55,017 nucleotides of DNA, taken from NCBI GenBank assembly GCA_964498585.1, contig CAZCHH010000017.1, positions 1-55,017 on the forward strand. Direction: 5' to 3'. This stretch comes from JAAYJM01 sp964498585 (GTDB lineage Bacteria; Bacteroidota; Ignavibacteria; Kapaibacteriales; UBA2268). Both the position numbers and the translations under genes were made by a program. Below, in pieces: positions 1 to 9,768 of the stretch (positions are counted from its first letter, which is position 1; each line of letters begins with the position of its first letter). The notes under the pieces were generated by a model that worked only from the letters and a program-made list of their open reading frames with translations, made no database searches and was not told where the DNA came from.

Positions 1-143
1 GTCATTGCTAAAACGAGGTTTGAGATTCTTCACTTCGTTCAGAATGACAGACAAAAGTAAATATGTCATTGGCAACGAAGTGAGAAATCTCAAAAGTCAT
101 TGTTTCCTAAGAGTTTGAGATTCTTTGCTATGCATCAAAATGA
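1..143. repeat. Intergenic palindromic repeats, module B (one partial, one full copy)
   Basis: Positions 66-143 form a 78-bp degenerate inverted repeat that opens with TCATTGGCAACGAAGTGAG and closes with GAGATTCTTTGCTATGCATC and AAAATGA. It matches the 79-bp module B found at 10978-11056, 46601-46679, 52625-52703 and 52720-52798. Positions 2-47 hold a shortened copy ending in TTCGTTCAGAATGA. No gene is visible here. Confidence 0.75.
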
Positions 144-190
144 CAATAAAATCAGATGAATTATACTATATAAATCTAAAAATGTAAATA

Positions 191-2266
191 CTATTTTTCT
201 TCTTTTTTCCTGTCAGCAATTTCTTTTAGTACTTTTTGCTGTAAATCAGCACTAATTGGAGTATATTGATGGAATTCCATAGAATAATTCGCTCTACCAC
301 TTGATAAATTTCTTAAAGCTGTAGCATAACCGAACATTTCTTTAAGAGGAACAAATCCATTTAATTTTTGAGAACCTTTTCTATAACGTCTCATCGATTC
401 AATTCTACCTCTTCTTCTGTTAAAGTCGCCGGTAATAGCACCAATATAATCGTCTGGAGTATTGATTTCGATTTTCATCATTGGTTCAAGTAGAATAGGA
501 TTTGCTTTATTAAAAGCATTTTTAAAGCAAATTGAAGCGCAGGTGCGAAATGCCATATCAGAAGAATCAACGGGGTGGAAGCTTCCGTCTAACAAAACTA
601 CTTTAACGTCAACGATTGGGAATCCGCCAAGAATACCGCGTTCTAAAGTTGCTTCAATACCTTTTCTAACTGAAGGAATAAATTCTGCAGGAATTGAACC
701 GCCTTTGATAATATCAGTAAATTCAAAACCCTTTCCAGAATTCGGTTCTAATCTCATTATTGTATGAGCAAACTGCCCTTTTCCACCTGTTTGTTTAACG
801 TATCGGAATTCAGCTTCCATAGGATTAGTAATAGTTTCGTGGTAAGCGATAGAAGGAGCGCCTACATTAGCTTCAACTTTGAATTCAGTTTTTAACCTGT
901 CAACAATAATTTCAAGGTGCAGCTCACCCATACCTGAAATTATAGTTTCGTTTGTTTCATCATTATATCTAATTTTAAAAGAAGGGTCTTCGTTTGTTAA
1001 TTTACGAAGCGATTCCCCGAGCTTTTTTTCTTCATTTTTATTTGGAGCTGTTACTTTTAAATCAATCACTGCCGGGGGAATAAAAATTGATTCAAGCAGC
1101 AGTGGTTCTTCCATATCGCAAAGAGTGTCGCCGGTTTTTGTATTTTTAAGTCCAATCAAAGCTACTATGTCGCCGGGACCTGCTGAATGAACCTCAACTC
1201 TTTCTTTTGCGTGAATTCTGTAAATTCTACCGATTCGTTCATTTGCTTTTTTAGTAGAATTATAGACTTGCATTCCGCTTTTAAGCTCGCCGGAATATAT
1301 ACGAATAAATGTTTGCTGCCCAACAAAGGGGTCGTTAATAATTTTAAACGCAAGAGATGCAAATGGGTCCTGGATTGAAGGTACTCGGCTGTGTGACTTT
1401 CCGTCATCATCAATGTCCAAACCAACTACTGCACCTACGTCTGTTGGAGATGGCAAATAATTTATCACTGAATCTAAAAGTATTTGAATGCCTTTATTCT
1501 TATATGCTGAGCCACAAATTACTGGAGTAATAAGCATTTTGAGAGTAGCTTCTCTTGTTGCGGATTTAAGTAACTCATTCGTTGCTTCTTTCCCATCAAG
1601 AAAAAGCTCCATAATTTCATCGTTAAAATCAGCGAGTTTTTCCGTAAGAAAATATCTTGCTTTTTTTGCTTTATCGATGTAGCCAGTAGGAATTTCGATT
1701 TCAATCATTTCAGCGCCATCGAAAGTATATGCCTGCATTTTAATAATATCTATTACTCCAATGAAATTTTCTTCTGCACCAATTGGAAGGATAATAGGAA
1801 CAGGATTAGCATCAAGGAAATTTTCCATTGATTCGACTGCTTCATCAAAATTAGCTCCGGTTCTATCCATTTTATTAATGAATGCAATACGAGGAACTTT
1901 ATATCTATCAGCTTGATTCCAAACGGTTTCACTTTGTGGCTGAACGCCGGCAACTCCGCAGAAAACAGCTACCATCCCATCTATAACTCTTAATGAACGT
2001 TCTACTTCAACTGTAAAATCTACGTGTCCGGGAGTGTCAATAATATTAACTGTATGTTCTTTCCAATGGCATGTTATTGCAGCAGAAGCTATAGTGATCC
2101 CTCGCTCTTGCTCTTGCTTCATAAAATCCATAGTAGCTTCTCCGTTATGGACTTCACCTAATTTTCTTGTTGTCCCTGTAAAATATAGCATTCGCTCTGT
2201 TACAGTCGTCTTTCCTGCATCTATATGAGCAGCTACTCCAATATTTCTTAATTTTGATAAACTCAT
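191..2266 (-). CDS. fusA: Elongation factor G (translocation GTPase)
   Basis: This is a 691-residue GTPase that moves tRNA and mRNA through the ribosome after peptide-bond formation. The G1 motif AHIDAGKT is at residues 13-20, the switch region ends in RGITI near 55-59, DTPGH is at 77-81 and NKMD at 131-134. Domains II to V follow and the length is normal for EF-G. The gene stands alone: rpsL, rpsG and tuf, the usual str-operon partners, are not beside it. It may therefore be a second EF-G copy (the fusA2 type) rather than the str-operon one; this is inference from context. The start MSLSKLRNIG places G1 where the family has it. Family assignment is firm; which paralogue is uncertain. Confidence 0.94.
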   Translation of the reverse strand: MSLSKLRNIGVAAHIDAGKTTVTERMLYFTGTTRKLGEVHNGEATMDFMKQEQERGITIASAAITCHWKEHTVNIIDTPGHVDFTVEVERSLRVIDGMVAVFCGVAGVQPQSETVWNQADRYKVPRIAFINKMDRTGANFDEAVESMENFLDANPVPIILPIGAEENFIGVIDIIKMQAYTFDGAEMIEIEIPTGYIDKAKKARYFLTEKLADFNDEIMELFLDGKEATNELLKSATREATLKMLITPVICGSAYKNKGIQILLDSVINYLPSPTDVGAVVGLDIDDDGKSHSRVPSIQDPFASLAFKIINDPFVGQQTFIRIYSGELKSGMQVYNSTKKANERIGRIYRIHAKERVEVHSAGPGDIVALIGLKNTKTGDTLCDMEEPLLLESIFIPPAVIDLKVTAPNKNEEKKLGESLRKLTNEDPSFKIRYNDETNETIISGMGELHLEIIVDRLKTEFKVEANVGAPSIAYHETITNPMEAEFRYVKQTGGKGQFAHTIMRLEPNSGKGFEFTDIIKGGSIPAEFIPSVRKGIEATLERGILGGFPIVDVKVVLLDGSFHPVDSSDMAFRTCASICFKNAFNKANPILLEPMMKIEINTPDDYIGAITGDFNRRRGRIESMRRYRKGSQKLNGFVPLKEMFGYATALRNLSSGRANYSMEFHQYTPISADLQQKVLKEIADRKKEEK

Positions 2267-2553
2267 TTTTTCAATTTCCGTAAATTAAAAAGTTTTAAAA
2301 TTACGAAATATTTTTGAATTATACTATGAAATTTTTATTTATTTTATATAATTTGAAAAAATTTGGATTGTTTTAATATAAAGCTCTTGCTCAATTTAGG
2401 GGAGCAGAGTAACAAATTTACCAAGAGGAATTATAAATCCCACGATAAAGGAAGACCTTTTTTAAAAGGAGATAACATAATTTTCGAGTTTCATTCTGAC
2501 GGATGTCAGTATGACAAGTAGCGATGTCATTTGCAAATGATGTTCGTAAGAAA
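2267..2553. repeat. Intergenic region with repeat-module fragments
   Basis: About 290 bp without a gene lie between the EF-G and LCP genes, both on the minus strand. At 2491-2516 is a short palindrome (TCATTCTGACGGATGTCAG then TATGACA), which is the end of module A. Near 2376-2430 is a degenerate module C (AAAGCTCTTGCTCAATTTAG). Nothing else is recognisable. Confidence 0.5.
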
Positions 2554-3819
2554 TCAAAATTTTGTATTATAAAACTCTAATTCAGCTTCATAGAGTTTAA
2601 GAACTTTTTGAGCTTCTTTATCGTTTTTGGATTTAATATATGCGTCAATAAGGAGAAGACTTAGACGTTTTCTAATAGCATTTCTTTCAGAAGTATCCAA
2701 AACCTGCATCCACGCTCTTTGGTCGAAATAAGGTCTTAAAGTATTAGAAACGTTTTTAAATCTTTTGGCTGTGGAATCAGCAACTGCTCTGTTAATAGCA
2801 TTCCAAAGAATTTTTGAGGGATTAGCTCCTGCAACAGCGCTATCATTATGATTAAATCTTTCTACTTTGTTCAATAGTCCGCTAACAACTCCTTCATTAG
2901 TAAAATCATATACTTTATAACGAATGGGAATAGGTGGCTTAATTTTAACAGTTAAATCCGCCGTGCTTTTTGGGAAACCTTTTTCTTCCAATGTATTGAT
3001 TATATTATTTGCAGTGCTTGCATCCAGGTCAGAATCAACAAAAAAAAGTCCTCCACGAACTAATACATCCTGAAAAATTCCAGAAAATTTATCGAAATGC
3101 TTATAAATCATTTGAGCGATAAATTGTCCTTGGTTATACACACGCTGATAGTCGTCTCCGCCAAGTCCTTTTCTTGAACGAAGCACCCTTAAAGTTTCGT
3201 GAGAATTGCGGACTCCGAATAATTCAACTAAACCTATAAACTGAGAAAAACTAACTTCCATATAGAAGTGGATTCTGTCTAATCCTGCAATTCGAGCAAG
3301 TTCTTTAAGATAAGTTTTTCTACCTTTTGCAGCTCTTACTACTGTCAGTTTGTTTTGTCCGGTTGTATCATCATAACCGGCATCAGCATAAGTATCGCGA
3401 GGAATAGAGATAATTTCAACTAATCCGGAATCGAGTAAAACAGATAAGATATGATTTGCATCGGCATGATTATCGCGTCTTCCCATTCGTGAATCTAAAC
3501 CAGTAAGAGCAATATTGATTCTTCTGCCCTTATAAATACGCCGAATATTTTTGCCGGCATTATCATCAATTCCATACTTAATTATGCCTGTATCATTTGG
3601 ATTGCTAACGAGAATGTATTCTTCTTCCTTGACTAAATCAGAATCAATCCAGTGGTCTTCTTCAACAGAATCTAGAGAATTTATGGAGTCTGTTAACTCA
3701 ACAGTATCGTAAATTTCTTTTTCGTTCTCACTATTGTCACACATTATTATTGAGAAAAAAACAATAATTGCAATAATAATGAAAATATATTTCATTGAAC
3801 TGTTCTTTTTCTTTTTCAT
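2554..3819 (-). CDS. LytR-CpsA-Psr (LCP) family membrane-anchored protein
   Basis: This 421-residue protein has a basic N-terminus and one membrane segment at about residues 10-26, so most of it lies outside the cytoplasmic membrane. Residues about 100-265 carry LCP features: a strand with INIALTGLDSR, then HADANHILSV, then VEIISIPRDTY, and later the IHFYMEVSFSQFIGLVELFG segment. Characterised LCP enzymes transfer undecaprenyl-phosphate-linked glycopolymers to the cell wall. In Gram-negative bacteria of this group the acceptor is unknown, so attachment of a surface polysaccharide is only inference. The C-terminal 150 residues are helical and not recognised. It lies 17 bp downstream of the outer-membrane barrel gene on the same strand, so co-transcription is likely. 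Confidence 0.75.
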   Translation of the reverse strand: MKKKKNSSMKYIFIIIAIIVFFSIIMCDNSENEKEIYDTVELTDSINSLDSVEEDHWIDSDLVKEEEYILVSNPNDTGIIKYGIDDNAGKNIRRIYKGRRINIALTGLDSRMGRRDNHADANHILSVLLDSGLVEIISIPRDTYADAGYDDTTGQNKLTVVRAAKGRKTYLKELARIAGLDRIHFYMEVSFSQFIGLVELFGVRNSHETLRVLRSRKGLGGDDYQRVYNQGQFIAQMIYKHFDKFSGIFQDVLVRGGLFFVDSDLDASTANNIINTLEEKGFPKSTADLTVKIKPPIPIRYKVYDFTNEGVVSGLLNKVERFNHNDSAVAGANPSKILWNAINRAVADSTAKRFKNVSNTLRPYFDQRAWMQVLDTSERNAIRKRLSLLLIDAYIKSKNDKEAQKVLKLYEAELEFYNTKF

Positions 3820-3836
3820 TATATTAAAAAATCACT

Positions 3837-4655
3837 TTAATCTTCTAATTTTTGCTTATTCCCTAATTTTATGCTTAATTGAGCGAAAAATCTCCAGGAG
3901 TGAACTTTGAAGTTATTACCTTCATCAGAAATATTAGTAAAGGGAATTGAATATTGAAAAACTGGACTTAAATAAAGATTACCAGATAAACGAATATTTG
4001 CACCGAGCATAGCAAAAGCACCGAATTGAAGAGAATTCTTATTTTGAAAATCAGTATTATCAATAACTTTTATTTTGCTATCGGTATCTTCTAAACTAAC
4101 AATAACAACTTCACCGGTACTTAATCTAGCTGTATTTTGCAATATTTCTTTACTATGAGTAAATTCAGCGTTGGTCAAAGTAGAAACAGAAAAACCAACT
4201 CTTGTAAGAAGAAAATCGACTAAAGAAATATCTAAATAAGGTAAAATAGAAATCATATTTATATCAGTTTCTGCTTTGTACCTGTATTCAAGATGGAGGA
4301 GCTCGCTTCTGTTAGTTATTTGAGAAGTAACAGTGTCTATTTCTTTAATTCTGTATGAACTATTAATGCTTTTTCCTTCGTAAAGAAGCATTAGTCCCCA
4401 TTTTAAAGAATTAGTAAACTCTTCCTGATAGAAAGCGCCAAAAGAATAACCAAGCTTACTTCCATCGGAAAACAAACACTTACAGTCTTTATAAGTATAA
4501 AAATCTCCTGTTTGGAAATTCATACCTAATCCAATCAATACTCCCATATCTCTTTCTTTATCTTCAGTCATTGGCATAAGTGGATTTGATTGGCACAGAA
4601 TATTTTGTGCTCCCAAAACACTCATAAAAATAAAAAGAATTATTCTAAAATACAT
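3837..4655 (-). CDS. Predicted outer-membrane beta-barrel protein
   Basis: This 272-residue protein starts with a signal peptide (MYFRIILFIFMSVLGAQ, cleavage near residue 20). The remainder alternates short amphipathic strands ending in aromatic residues, for example FGAFAMLGANIRLSGNLYLS and FQYSIPF, and finishes with a strand near SWRFFAQLSIKLG. This is the pattern of small PorT/OMP_b-brl-type barrels common in Bacteroidota. No enzymatic motif is visible. It sits between hslU and the LCP gene, all on the minus strand. A role in the outer membrane is inferred from signal peptide and strand pattern only; the substrate or partner is unknown. Confidence 0.65.
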   Translation of the reverse strand: MYFRIILFIFMSVLGAQNILCQSNPLMPMTEDKERDMGVLIGLGMNFQTGDFYTYKDCKCLFSDGSKLGYSFGAFYQEEFTNSLKWGLMLLYEGKSINSSYRIKEIDTVTSQITNRSELLHLEYRYKAETDINMISILPYLDISLVDFLLTRVGFSVSTLTNAEFTHSKEILQNTARLSTGEVVIVSLEDTDSKIKVIDNTDFQNKNSLQFGAFAMLGANIRLSGNLYLSPVFQYSIPFTNISDEGNNFKVHSWRFFAQLSIKLGNKQKLED

Positions 4656-4723
4656 AGCAAGTTCTTTTATTTATTTAGAATTAAATTTATTGCATTTATA
4701 AAACAATTCAAAAGCGCTAAAAG

Positions 4724-6103
4724 TTACAAAATAAATTTACTTAAATCATGACTTTTAACAATATCTTTTAACTGATTTTGTACATCATCAGCAGTAATTA
4801 CAATTTTAGTATAGTCGATATTATCTGGTGTGTTAAACAAAATATCTTCGAGTAAAGTAGTCATAATAGTATGAAGACGCCTTGCTCCAATATTTATAAT
4901 TTCGTCATTAACAGTTGCAGCGATAGATGCAATTTCTTTTATAGCGCTATCATCAAACTTTAATTCTATACCATCTGAGCTAATAAGTGCTTGATATTGT
5001 TTGATTAAAGCATTTTCTGGAATAGTTAAAATTTTAATAAAATCTTCTTCAGTCAAACTTTTAAGCTCAACTCTAATTGGAAATCTACCTTGTAGCTCTG
5101 GAACTAAATCAGATGGTTTTGAAACATGGAAAGCTCCAGATGCAATGAAAAGAACATGGTCAGTGCGAACAGGTCCATATTTTGTATTTACACTGGTTCC
5201 TTCAACAATAGGGAGCAAATCTCTTTGAACACCTTCCCGTGAAACTTCAGGTCCGGAATGAGAGGCACTGCTTCGGGAAGCAATTTTATCTATTTCATCG
5301 ATGAAAATAATACCAGTATTTTCAGCTCTTGCAATTGCTTCTTTAACAACTGCTTCCATATCAATTAGTTTTTCAGCTTCTTCTTTCTGTATTATTTTCT
5401 TTGCATCGCTGATTTTAACTTTTCTTTTCTTATTTTTTTTAGGTAGAATATTACCAAAAATATCCTGAAGATTCATTCCCATTTCGTCTAATCCAATAGG
5501 ACCGAGAACCTGAAGAGATGGAATTTGGTCTACAAGCACTTCTAATTCAATAGATTTATCATCAAGCTTTCCTTCCTGAAGCATAATTCTAAATTTTTCT
5601 CTTGTCTTTGCATTGTCTTCAATATCGTTTTCAGTAGTATTATCGAACGATGGACTTTTTTTAACAGGTGGAATAAGTATATCAAGGATTCTATTTTCAG
5701 AATTTAATTGTGCTTCCTGCATTTTTTCATTAGTTTTTTCTTCTCGTAACATAGCAACCGCTCTTTCAGCTAAATCTCTTACCATTGATTCAACATCTCT
5801 ACCAACGTATCCAACTTCAGTAAATTTTGTAGCTTCTACTTTTACAAAGGGAGCATTAGCAAGTCGAGCAAGACGGCGTGCAATCTCTGTTTTTCCTACT
5901 CCGGTAGGCCCAATCATTATTATATTATTGGGCATAATTTCATCACGAATTTCAGTAGTTACCTGCTGCCTTCGCCATCTATTCCGGAGTGCAATTGCAA
6001 CAGCTTTTTTTGCAGCATCCTGCCCAATAATAAATTTATCTAATTCGTTTACAATTTGTAATGGTGTTAATTGCTTTTCAATCTCAATGAATTCTTCTTC
6101 CAT
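4724..6103 (-). CDS. hslU: HslU, ATPase subunit of the HslUV protease
   Basis: This 459-residue AAA+ unfoldase feeds substrates to the HslV peptidase. Residues 15-50 carry the family start (VNELDKFIIGQDAAKKAVAI). Walker A GPTGVGKT is at 65-72, followed by the VEATKFTEVGYVGRDVESMV pore-loop region. The I-domain follows, then Walker B (IIFIDEIDKIA) near 264-274 and the sensor/arginine-finger region ELQGRFPIRVEL. The C-terminus SKFIL matches the conserved tail that docks into HslV. Length is normal. The hslV gene, usually adjacent, is not on either side here, so it must lie elsewhere in the genome. Recognition is firm. Confidence 0.96.
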   Translation of the reverse strand: MEEEFIEIEKQLTPLQIVNELDKFIIGQDAAKKAVAIALRNRWRRQQVTTEIRDEIMPNNIIMIGPTGVGKTEIARRLARLANAPFVKVEATKFTEVGYVGRDVESMVRDLAERAVAMLREEKTNEKMQEAQLNSENRILDILIPPVKKSPSFDNTTENDIEDNAKTREKFRIMLQEGKLDDKSIELEVLVDQIPSLQVLGPIGLDEMGMNLQDIFGNILPKKNKKRKVKISDAKKIIQKEEAEKLIDMEAVVKEAIARAENTGIIFIDEIDKIASRSSASHSGPEVSREGVQRDLLPIVEGTSVNTKYGPVRTDHVLFIASGAFHVSKPSDLVPELQGRFPIRVELKSLTEEDFIKILTIPENALIKQYQALISSDGIELKFDDSAIKEIASIAATVNDEIINIGARRLHTIMTTLLEDILFNTPDNIDYTKIVITADDVQNQLKDIVKSHDLSKFIL

Positions 6104-6260
6104 ATTATACTTTTTAATCCTTAATCAATAAAATGTCGATTATTTTTTACAAAAATACTTATAATTTTATAAAAATGTCTTTTTTATTTTTTTATTAAGA
6201 AAATAATTTATTATTTTGTATAATTCAGAAGCGGAATTACTTAAATATTTTGAAAGTATT

Positions 6261-7289
6261 ATGAGTGAATTAAATAAAATCTTAATAGCAGAAGATGAGT
6301 TAACAAATTCAATTTTGCTCAAGCGAGTTCTAACTAAGGCAGGTTATTCAGTGGTTGTTGCTCATAATGGTATTGATGCATATAAACATTTGGAACGTGA
6401 GCAATTCGACGCATTGTTAACTGACTGGATGATGCCGAATATGGATGGTATTGAACTTATCAGAAGAACAAGACAGAATATCAGTCCTATACCACTTATA
6501 ATAATGATTACTTCTCTTGTTTCTGATGGTGCCAAAGCATATTCATTAGATTCAGGTGCTGATGATTATATTGCTAAGCCAATTGACCTTGATGAACTTC
6601 TGATTCGTTTGAAAGATGGGATTTCTCGCAGGGCTCAAGAAACTTCTAAAAAAATAAATAAAATAATTACTCGTTCCGTTGATGTGCTTCCTCCATTTGT
6701 CGGAGTAGTTTTTGCTACAAGCACCGGAGGCCCACCTACACTACTCGAAACATTTCGAAATATACCTGCTAATACAAGTGCTGCCTTCTATATTGTCCAG
6801 CATGGACCATCTTGGATGCTTGAAACTTTTTCTCAAAGATTGCAAAGAGAATCAGCTTTAACAATATCTCTTGCTTCAGATGGAGTGAAATCAGAGGTAG
6901 GCAATGTTTATATTGCTCCGGGCGATAAACATTTACGTATTGCACCCGGATCACTCAATCTTATTCTTGACGATGGTCCTAAAGAAAACTTTGTTAGACC
7001 AGCAGCAGACCCATTATTTAGAAGTGCTGCTTATGCTTTCGGAAAATATTGTATAGCTGTCATTCTCACCGGATTAGGACGTGACGGTGCTCAAGGGGCT
7101 GCTCAAATTTCTGCTTTAAATGGTACTATTTTAATTCAGGACCCTGAAACCTGCGTTGCTCCTTCTATGCCAAATACAATTATCGAAGTTAACATACCTC
7201 ATAAAGTTGTTCCTCTTTCTAATTTAAGCAGGATTATTACTGAAACTATTTTACCACTATCAAATGAATTGAAAGAATTTAATAAATAA
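6261..7289 (+). CDS. cheB: CheB-type response regulator, receiver plus methylesterase
   Basis: This protein has 342 residues from the ATG at 6261. A TTG at 6216 would add 15 residues, but the ATG fits the receiver domain better and has GAAAG upstream. The receiver domain covers residues 1-120, with acidic pocket AEDE, phosphoacceptor Asp55 in LLTDWMMP and Lys106 in AKPID. The CheB catalytic domain covers about 145-335. Its triad is Ser154 (ATSTGGPP), His181 (VQHGP) and Asp275 (LTGLGRDGAQG). It would remove methyl groups from, or deamidate, glutamates of chemoreceptors when phosphorylated. A cheW follows 350 bp downstream, but cheA, cheR and receptors are not in the window. Confidence 0.92.
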   Translation: MSELNKILIAEDELTNSILLKRVLTKAGYSVVVAHNGIDAYKHLEREQFDALLTDWMMPNMDGIELIRRTRQNISPIPLIIMITSLVSDGAKAYSLDSGADDYIAKPIDLDELLIRLKDGISRRAQETSKKINKIITRSVDVLPPFVGVVFATSTGGPPTLLETFRNIPANTSAAFYIVQHGPSWMLETFSQRLQRESALTISLASDGVKSEVGNVYIAPGDKHLRIAPGSLNLILDDGPKENFVRPAADPLFRSAAYAFGKYCIAVILTGLGRDGAQGAAQISALNGTILIQDPETCVAPSMPNTIIEVNIPHKVVPLSNLSRIITETILPLSNELKEFNK

Positions 7290-7638
7290 TTACTTTTAAA
7301 TCCATTCTTCTTATGTGATTAAAAAATTTACATTAGCAATTTGTTCAAATACTAAATTATTTTATTTATTTGCAAGACTAATCTGTGAAGGAACAGCATA
7401 AATAATTCATACAGGTAGTAAAAATACACAAATATAGACCAATTATAAGATAGATTCTGACATTCGTCAGAATTACATATTGACACTAAACTGGAAATAA
7501 TATAATCTGTTTCTCATCTAGATTTTTTAGTGTTTTTTTCTTATTTTTGTAAATAAAAAATATTATTTTATAGAAAATACTAATAATAAAAAAATCCCAA
7601 AAGAATATAAGAAAAGCTGATATAAACAGAGAATTAAA
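7290..7638. other. Intergenic region with a module A arm
   Basis: This is about 350 bp of AT-rich sequence between cheB and cheW. At 7447-7475 is one terminal arm of module A (TAGATTCTGACATTCGTCAG then AATTA), matching the right ends at 38410-38437 and 52930-52958. No ORF of convincing quality and no clear terminator are seen. Confidence 0.5.
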
Positions 7639-8103
7639 ATGGAACATTACAATAATTATTCATCTGAACAAATAATTCAACTTGTTAGCTTCAATCTTGG
7701 AGCTGAAGAATTCGCTATAGATATTACAAGAGTTCAGGAAATCATAAAAATGACTGAACATACTTTAGTTCCTAATACTTATAATTATGTTGAGGGAGTA
7801 ATTAATTTAAGAGGAAAGGTAATTCCAATTGTAAATCTAAGAATGCGTCTTGGAATTGAGCCAAAAGAATTTGATAAAGATACAAGAATTATTATTGTTC
7901 AGGTAGTGAGCAAAATTATAGGTTTTATAGTGGATAACGTTAATGAAGTCTTACAGCTTAACATAGAGTCAATTGAACAAGCTCCTAAATTAGTTTCTTC
8001 AATAGATGATGAATATATTTATGGAATAGGAAAAAGCGAAGAAAAATTATTAATTTTATTAAATTTATCAAAAATTTCAACTCACATTAATAAGGAAAAA
8101 TAA
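7639..8103 (+). CDS. cheW: CheW-like chemotaxis coupling protein
   Basis: This is a 154-residue single CheW domain, the SH3-like adaptor that links chemoreceptors to the CheA kinase. Typical features are LVSFNLGAEEFAIDITRVQE at about 14-33, the segment YVEGVINLRGKVIPIVNLR at about 50-69, and IIVQVVSKIIGFIVDNVNEV at about 83-102. Length is normal and there is no CheA or receiver fusion. Its TAA stop overlaps the ATG of purB by one base, so the two genes are almost certainly co-transcribed although their functions are unrelated. With the orphan cheB upstream it forms a sparse chemosensory locus. Confidence 0.92.
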   Translation: MEHYNNYSSEQIIQLVSFNLGAEEFAIDITRVQEIIKMTEHTLVPNTYNYVEGVINLRGKVIPIVNLRMRLGIEPKEFDKDTRIIIVQVVSKIIGFIVDNVNEVLQLNIESIEQAPKLVSSIDDEYIYGIGKSEEKLLILLNLSKISTHINKEK

Positions 8104-9398
8104 TGATACAAAGATATACGAGCAAAGACATTGCTCCGATTTGGTCTGATGAGAATAAATACAGCATTTGGCTTAAGATTGAATTATATGCTTGCGAAGC
8201 ACAAAATAAACTCGGATTAATACCAAATGAGGCATTAGAAATAATTAAGGAAAAAGCTGACTTTAAAGTAAGTCGAATCTTGGAAATTGAAGAAACTGTA
8301 AAACACGATGTGATTGCCTTTTTAACAAATCTTGAGGATTATATAGGAGAGCCAGCCAGATTTATTCATTTTGGAATGACTTCAAGTGATGTTCTCGATA
8401 CTTGTTTTGCTTATCAATGCAAGCAAGCAGCTGAAATTATTCTAACTAAATTAGAAAAACTTAAAGATGTTTTATCTAAAAGAGCTGTTGAATTTAAACA
8501 TACAATTTGCATTGGCAGAACTCATGGAATACATGCTGAACCAACTACTTTTGGACTCAAATTAGGTCTTTGGTATGAAGAATGTAAACGTAACATTGAA
8601 AGAATGAAAATAGCGACAGAGCAGGTTTCCGTAGGAAAAATTAATGGAGCTGTCGGCACTTTCGAGCATATTTCTCCTTTTGTTGAAGAGTATGTTTGCA
8701 ATAAAATGGGATTAAAATCTGCTGGTATTACTACTCAAGTCATTCAACGCGATATCTTTGCTCATTTACTTACTACTTTTGCAATAGCCGGAAGTTTTTT
8801 AGAAAAAATTGCAACAGAAATTCGTCATTTACAAAAAACTGAGGTCTTAGAAGCAGAGGAATACTTTTCAAAAGGACAAAAGGGAAGTTCTGCTATGCCT
8901 CATAAAAAGAATCCTATTGTTTCTGAACAGATTTGTGGTTTAGCTCGTTTGCTCCGTTCAAATGCTCTTGCTGCAATGGAAAACAATGCTTTATGGCACG
9001 AAAGAGATATTTCGCACAGCAGTGTTGAAAGAATAATCTTCCCTGATTCTACAATACTAATTGATTATCTATTGAATAAGACTATTTCGCTTGTTGATAA
9101 TCTTGTTGTACATTCTGAAAAAATGAAACAGAATCTAGATTTGACTAAGGGCTTGATTTATTCTCAAAAACTATTACTAAAACTTGCTGAAAAAGGAATT
9201 CCTCGTCAAGAAGCTTATTACATTGTTCAAGATTCTGCAATGGTTACTTGGAAGGAGAACAAACATTTTCTTACTTCATTACTTGAAAATCAAAAATTAA
9301 TGAAAATATTAAATAAAGAAGAAATTGAAGCTGTATTCCAAAAAGATGAAATCTTTAAGAAAGTTGATTTTATTTTTGAAAGGGCTGGTATAAAGTAA
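8103..9398 (+). CDS. purB: Adenylosuccinate lyase
   Basis: This 431-residue fumarase/aspartase-superfamily lyase acts twice in purine synthesis: it splits SAICAR to AICAR plus fumarate, and adenylosuccinate to AMP plus fumarate. The catalytic and signature segments are all present: HFGMTSSDVLDT near 85-96, GRTHGIHAEPTTFG near 139-152 and the superfamily signature GSSAMPHKKNP near 262-272. The N-terminus RYTSKDIAPIWSDENKYSIW is typical for the short bacterial PurB. It is translated from an ATG overlapping the cheW stop. Length matches the approximately 430-residue family form. Confidence 0.96.
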   Translation: MIQRYTSKDIAPIWSDENKYSIWLKIELYACEAQNKLGLIPNEALEIIKEKADFKVSRILEIEETVKHDVIAFLTNLEDYIGEPARFIHFGMTSSDVLDTCFAYQCKQAAEIILTKLEKLKDVLSKRAVEFKHTICIGRTHGIHAEPTTFGLKLGLWYEECKRNIERMKIATEQVSVGKINGAVGTFEHISPFVEEYVCNKMGLKSAGITTQVIQRDIFAHLLTTFAIAGSFLEKIATEIRHLQKTEVLEAEEYFSKGQKGSSAMPHKKNPIVSEQICGLARLLRSNALAAMENNALWHERDISHSSVERIIFPDSTILIDYLLNKTISLVDNLVVHSEKMKQNLDLTKGLIYSQKLLLKLAEKGIPRQEAYYIVQDSAMVTWKENKHFLTSLLENQKLMKILNKEEIEAVFQKDEIFKKVDFIFERAGIK

Positions 9399-9768
9399 TA
9401 TTAGTGCCTTGTTATTATAGTAATTATTCACTAAATTTTGTAAATAACTGGATTTTTCCTAAATATTTTATAAAGGAATAGTTAGCCTAAAATGGATATC
9501 ACATATTTTCAAACTCGTCATTCCGAAGTCCCTGATGAAGGAAAACTTTTATTTAAATAGAGATGAATAAATCTTCGTGCTGTCATTCTGCCATCCCTCA
9601 GAATGACATATATAGTGATGTTATCTCCATTATAATAAAGCATTTGCTTTATCAGGTGGTTCTGAATGACACTCAAAAGTATATATAAAATTAATGTAGT
9701 CTTGCATTAGTAATTTTGGGAAAATAAAATTGAATAAATAAAACAAGTAAAATATGTAAAAAATTTCT
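9399..9768. repeat. Intergenic repeat cluster: modules C, mini-A, inverted C
   Basis: Module C lies at 9518-9566 in plus orientation (TCATTCCGAAGTCCCTGATG start, AAATAGAGATGA end). A 28-bp palindrome TGTCATTCTGCCATCCCTCA then GAATGACA is near 9575-9609. Module C in the opposite orientation lies at 9619-9669. The arrangement C / palindrome / inverted C resembles the larger mosaic at 46373-46743. The rest is AT-rich leader for the AraC-type gene. Confidence 0.65.

Noticed and set aside
879..1190. Plus-strand ORFs opposite the EF-G gene (also at 462 and 2034)
   Set aside because: Shadows of the strongly recognised EF-G reading frame on the other strand.
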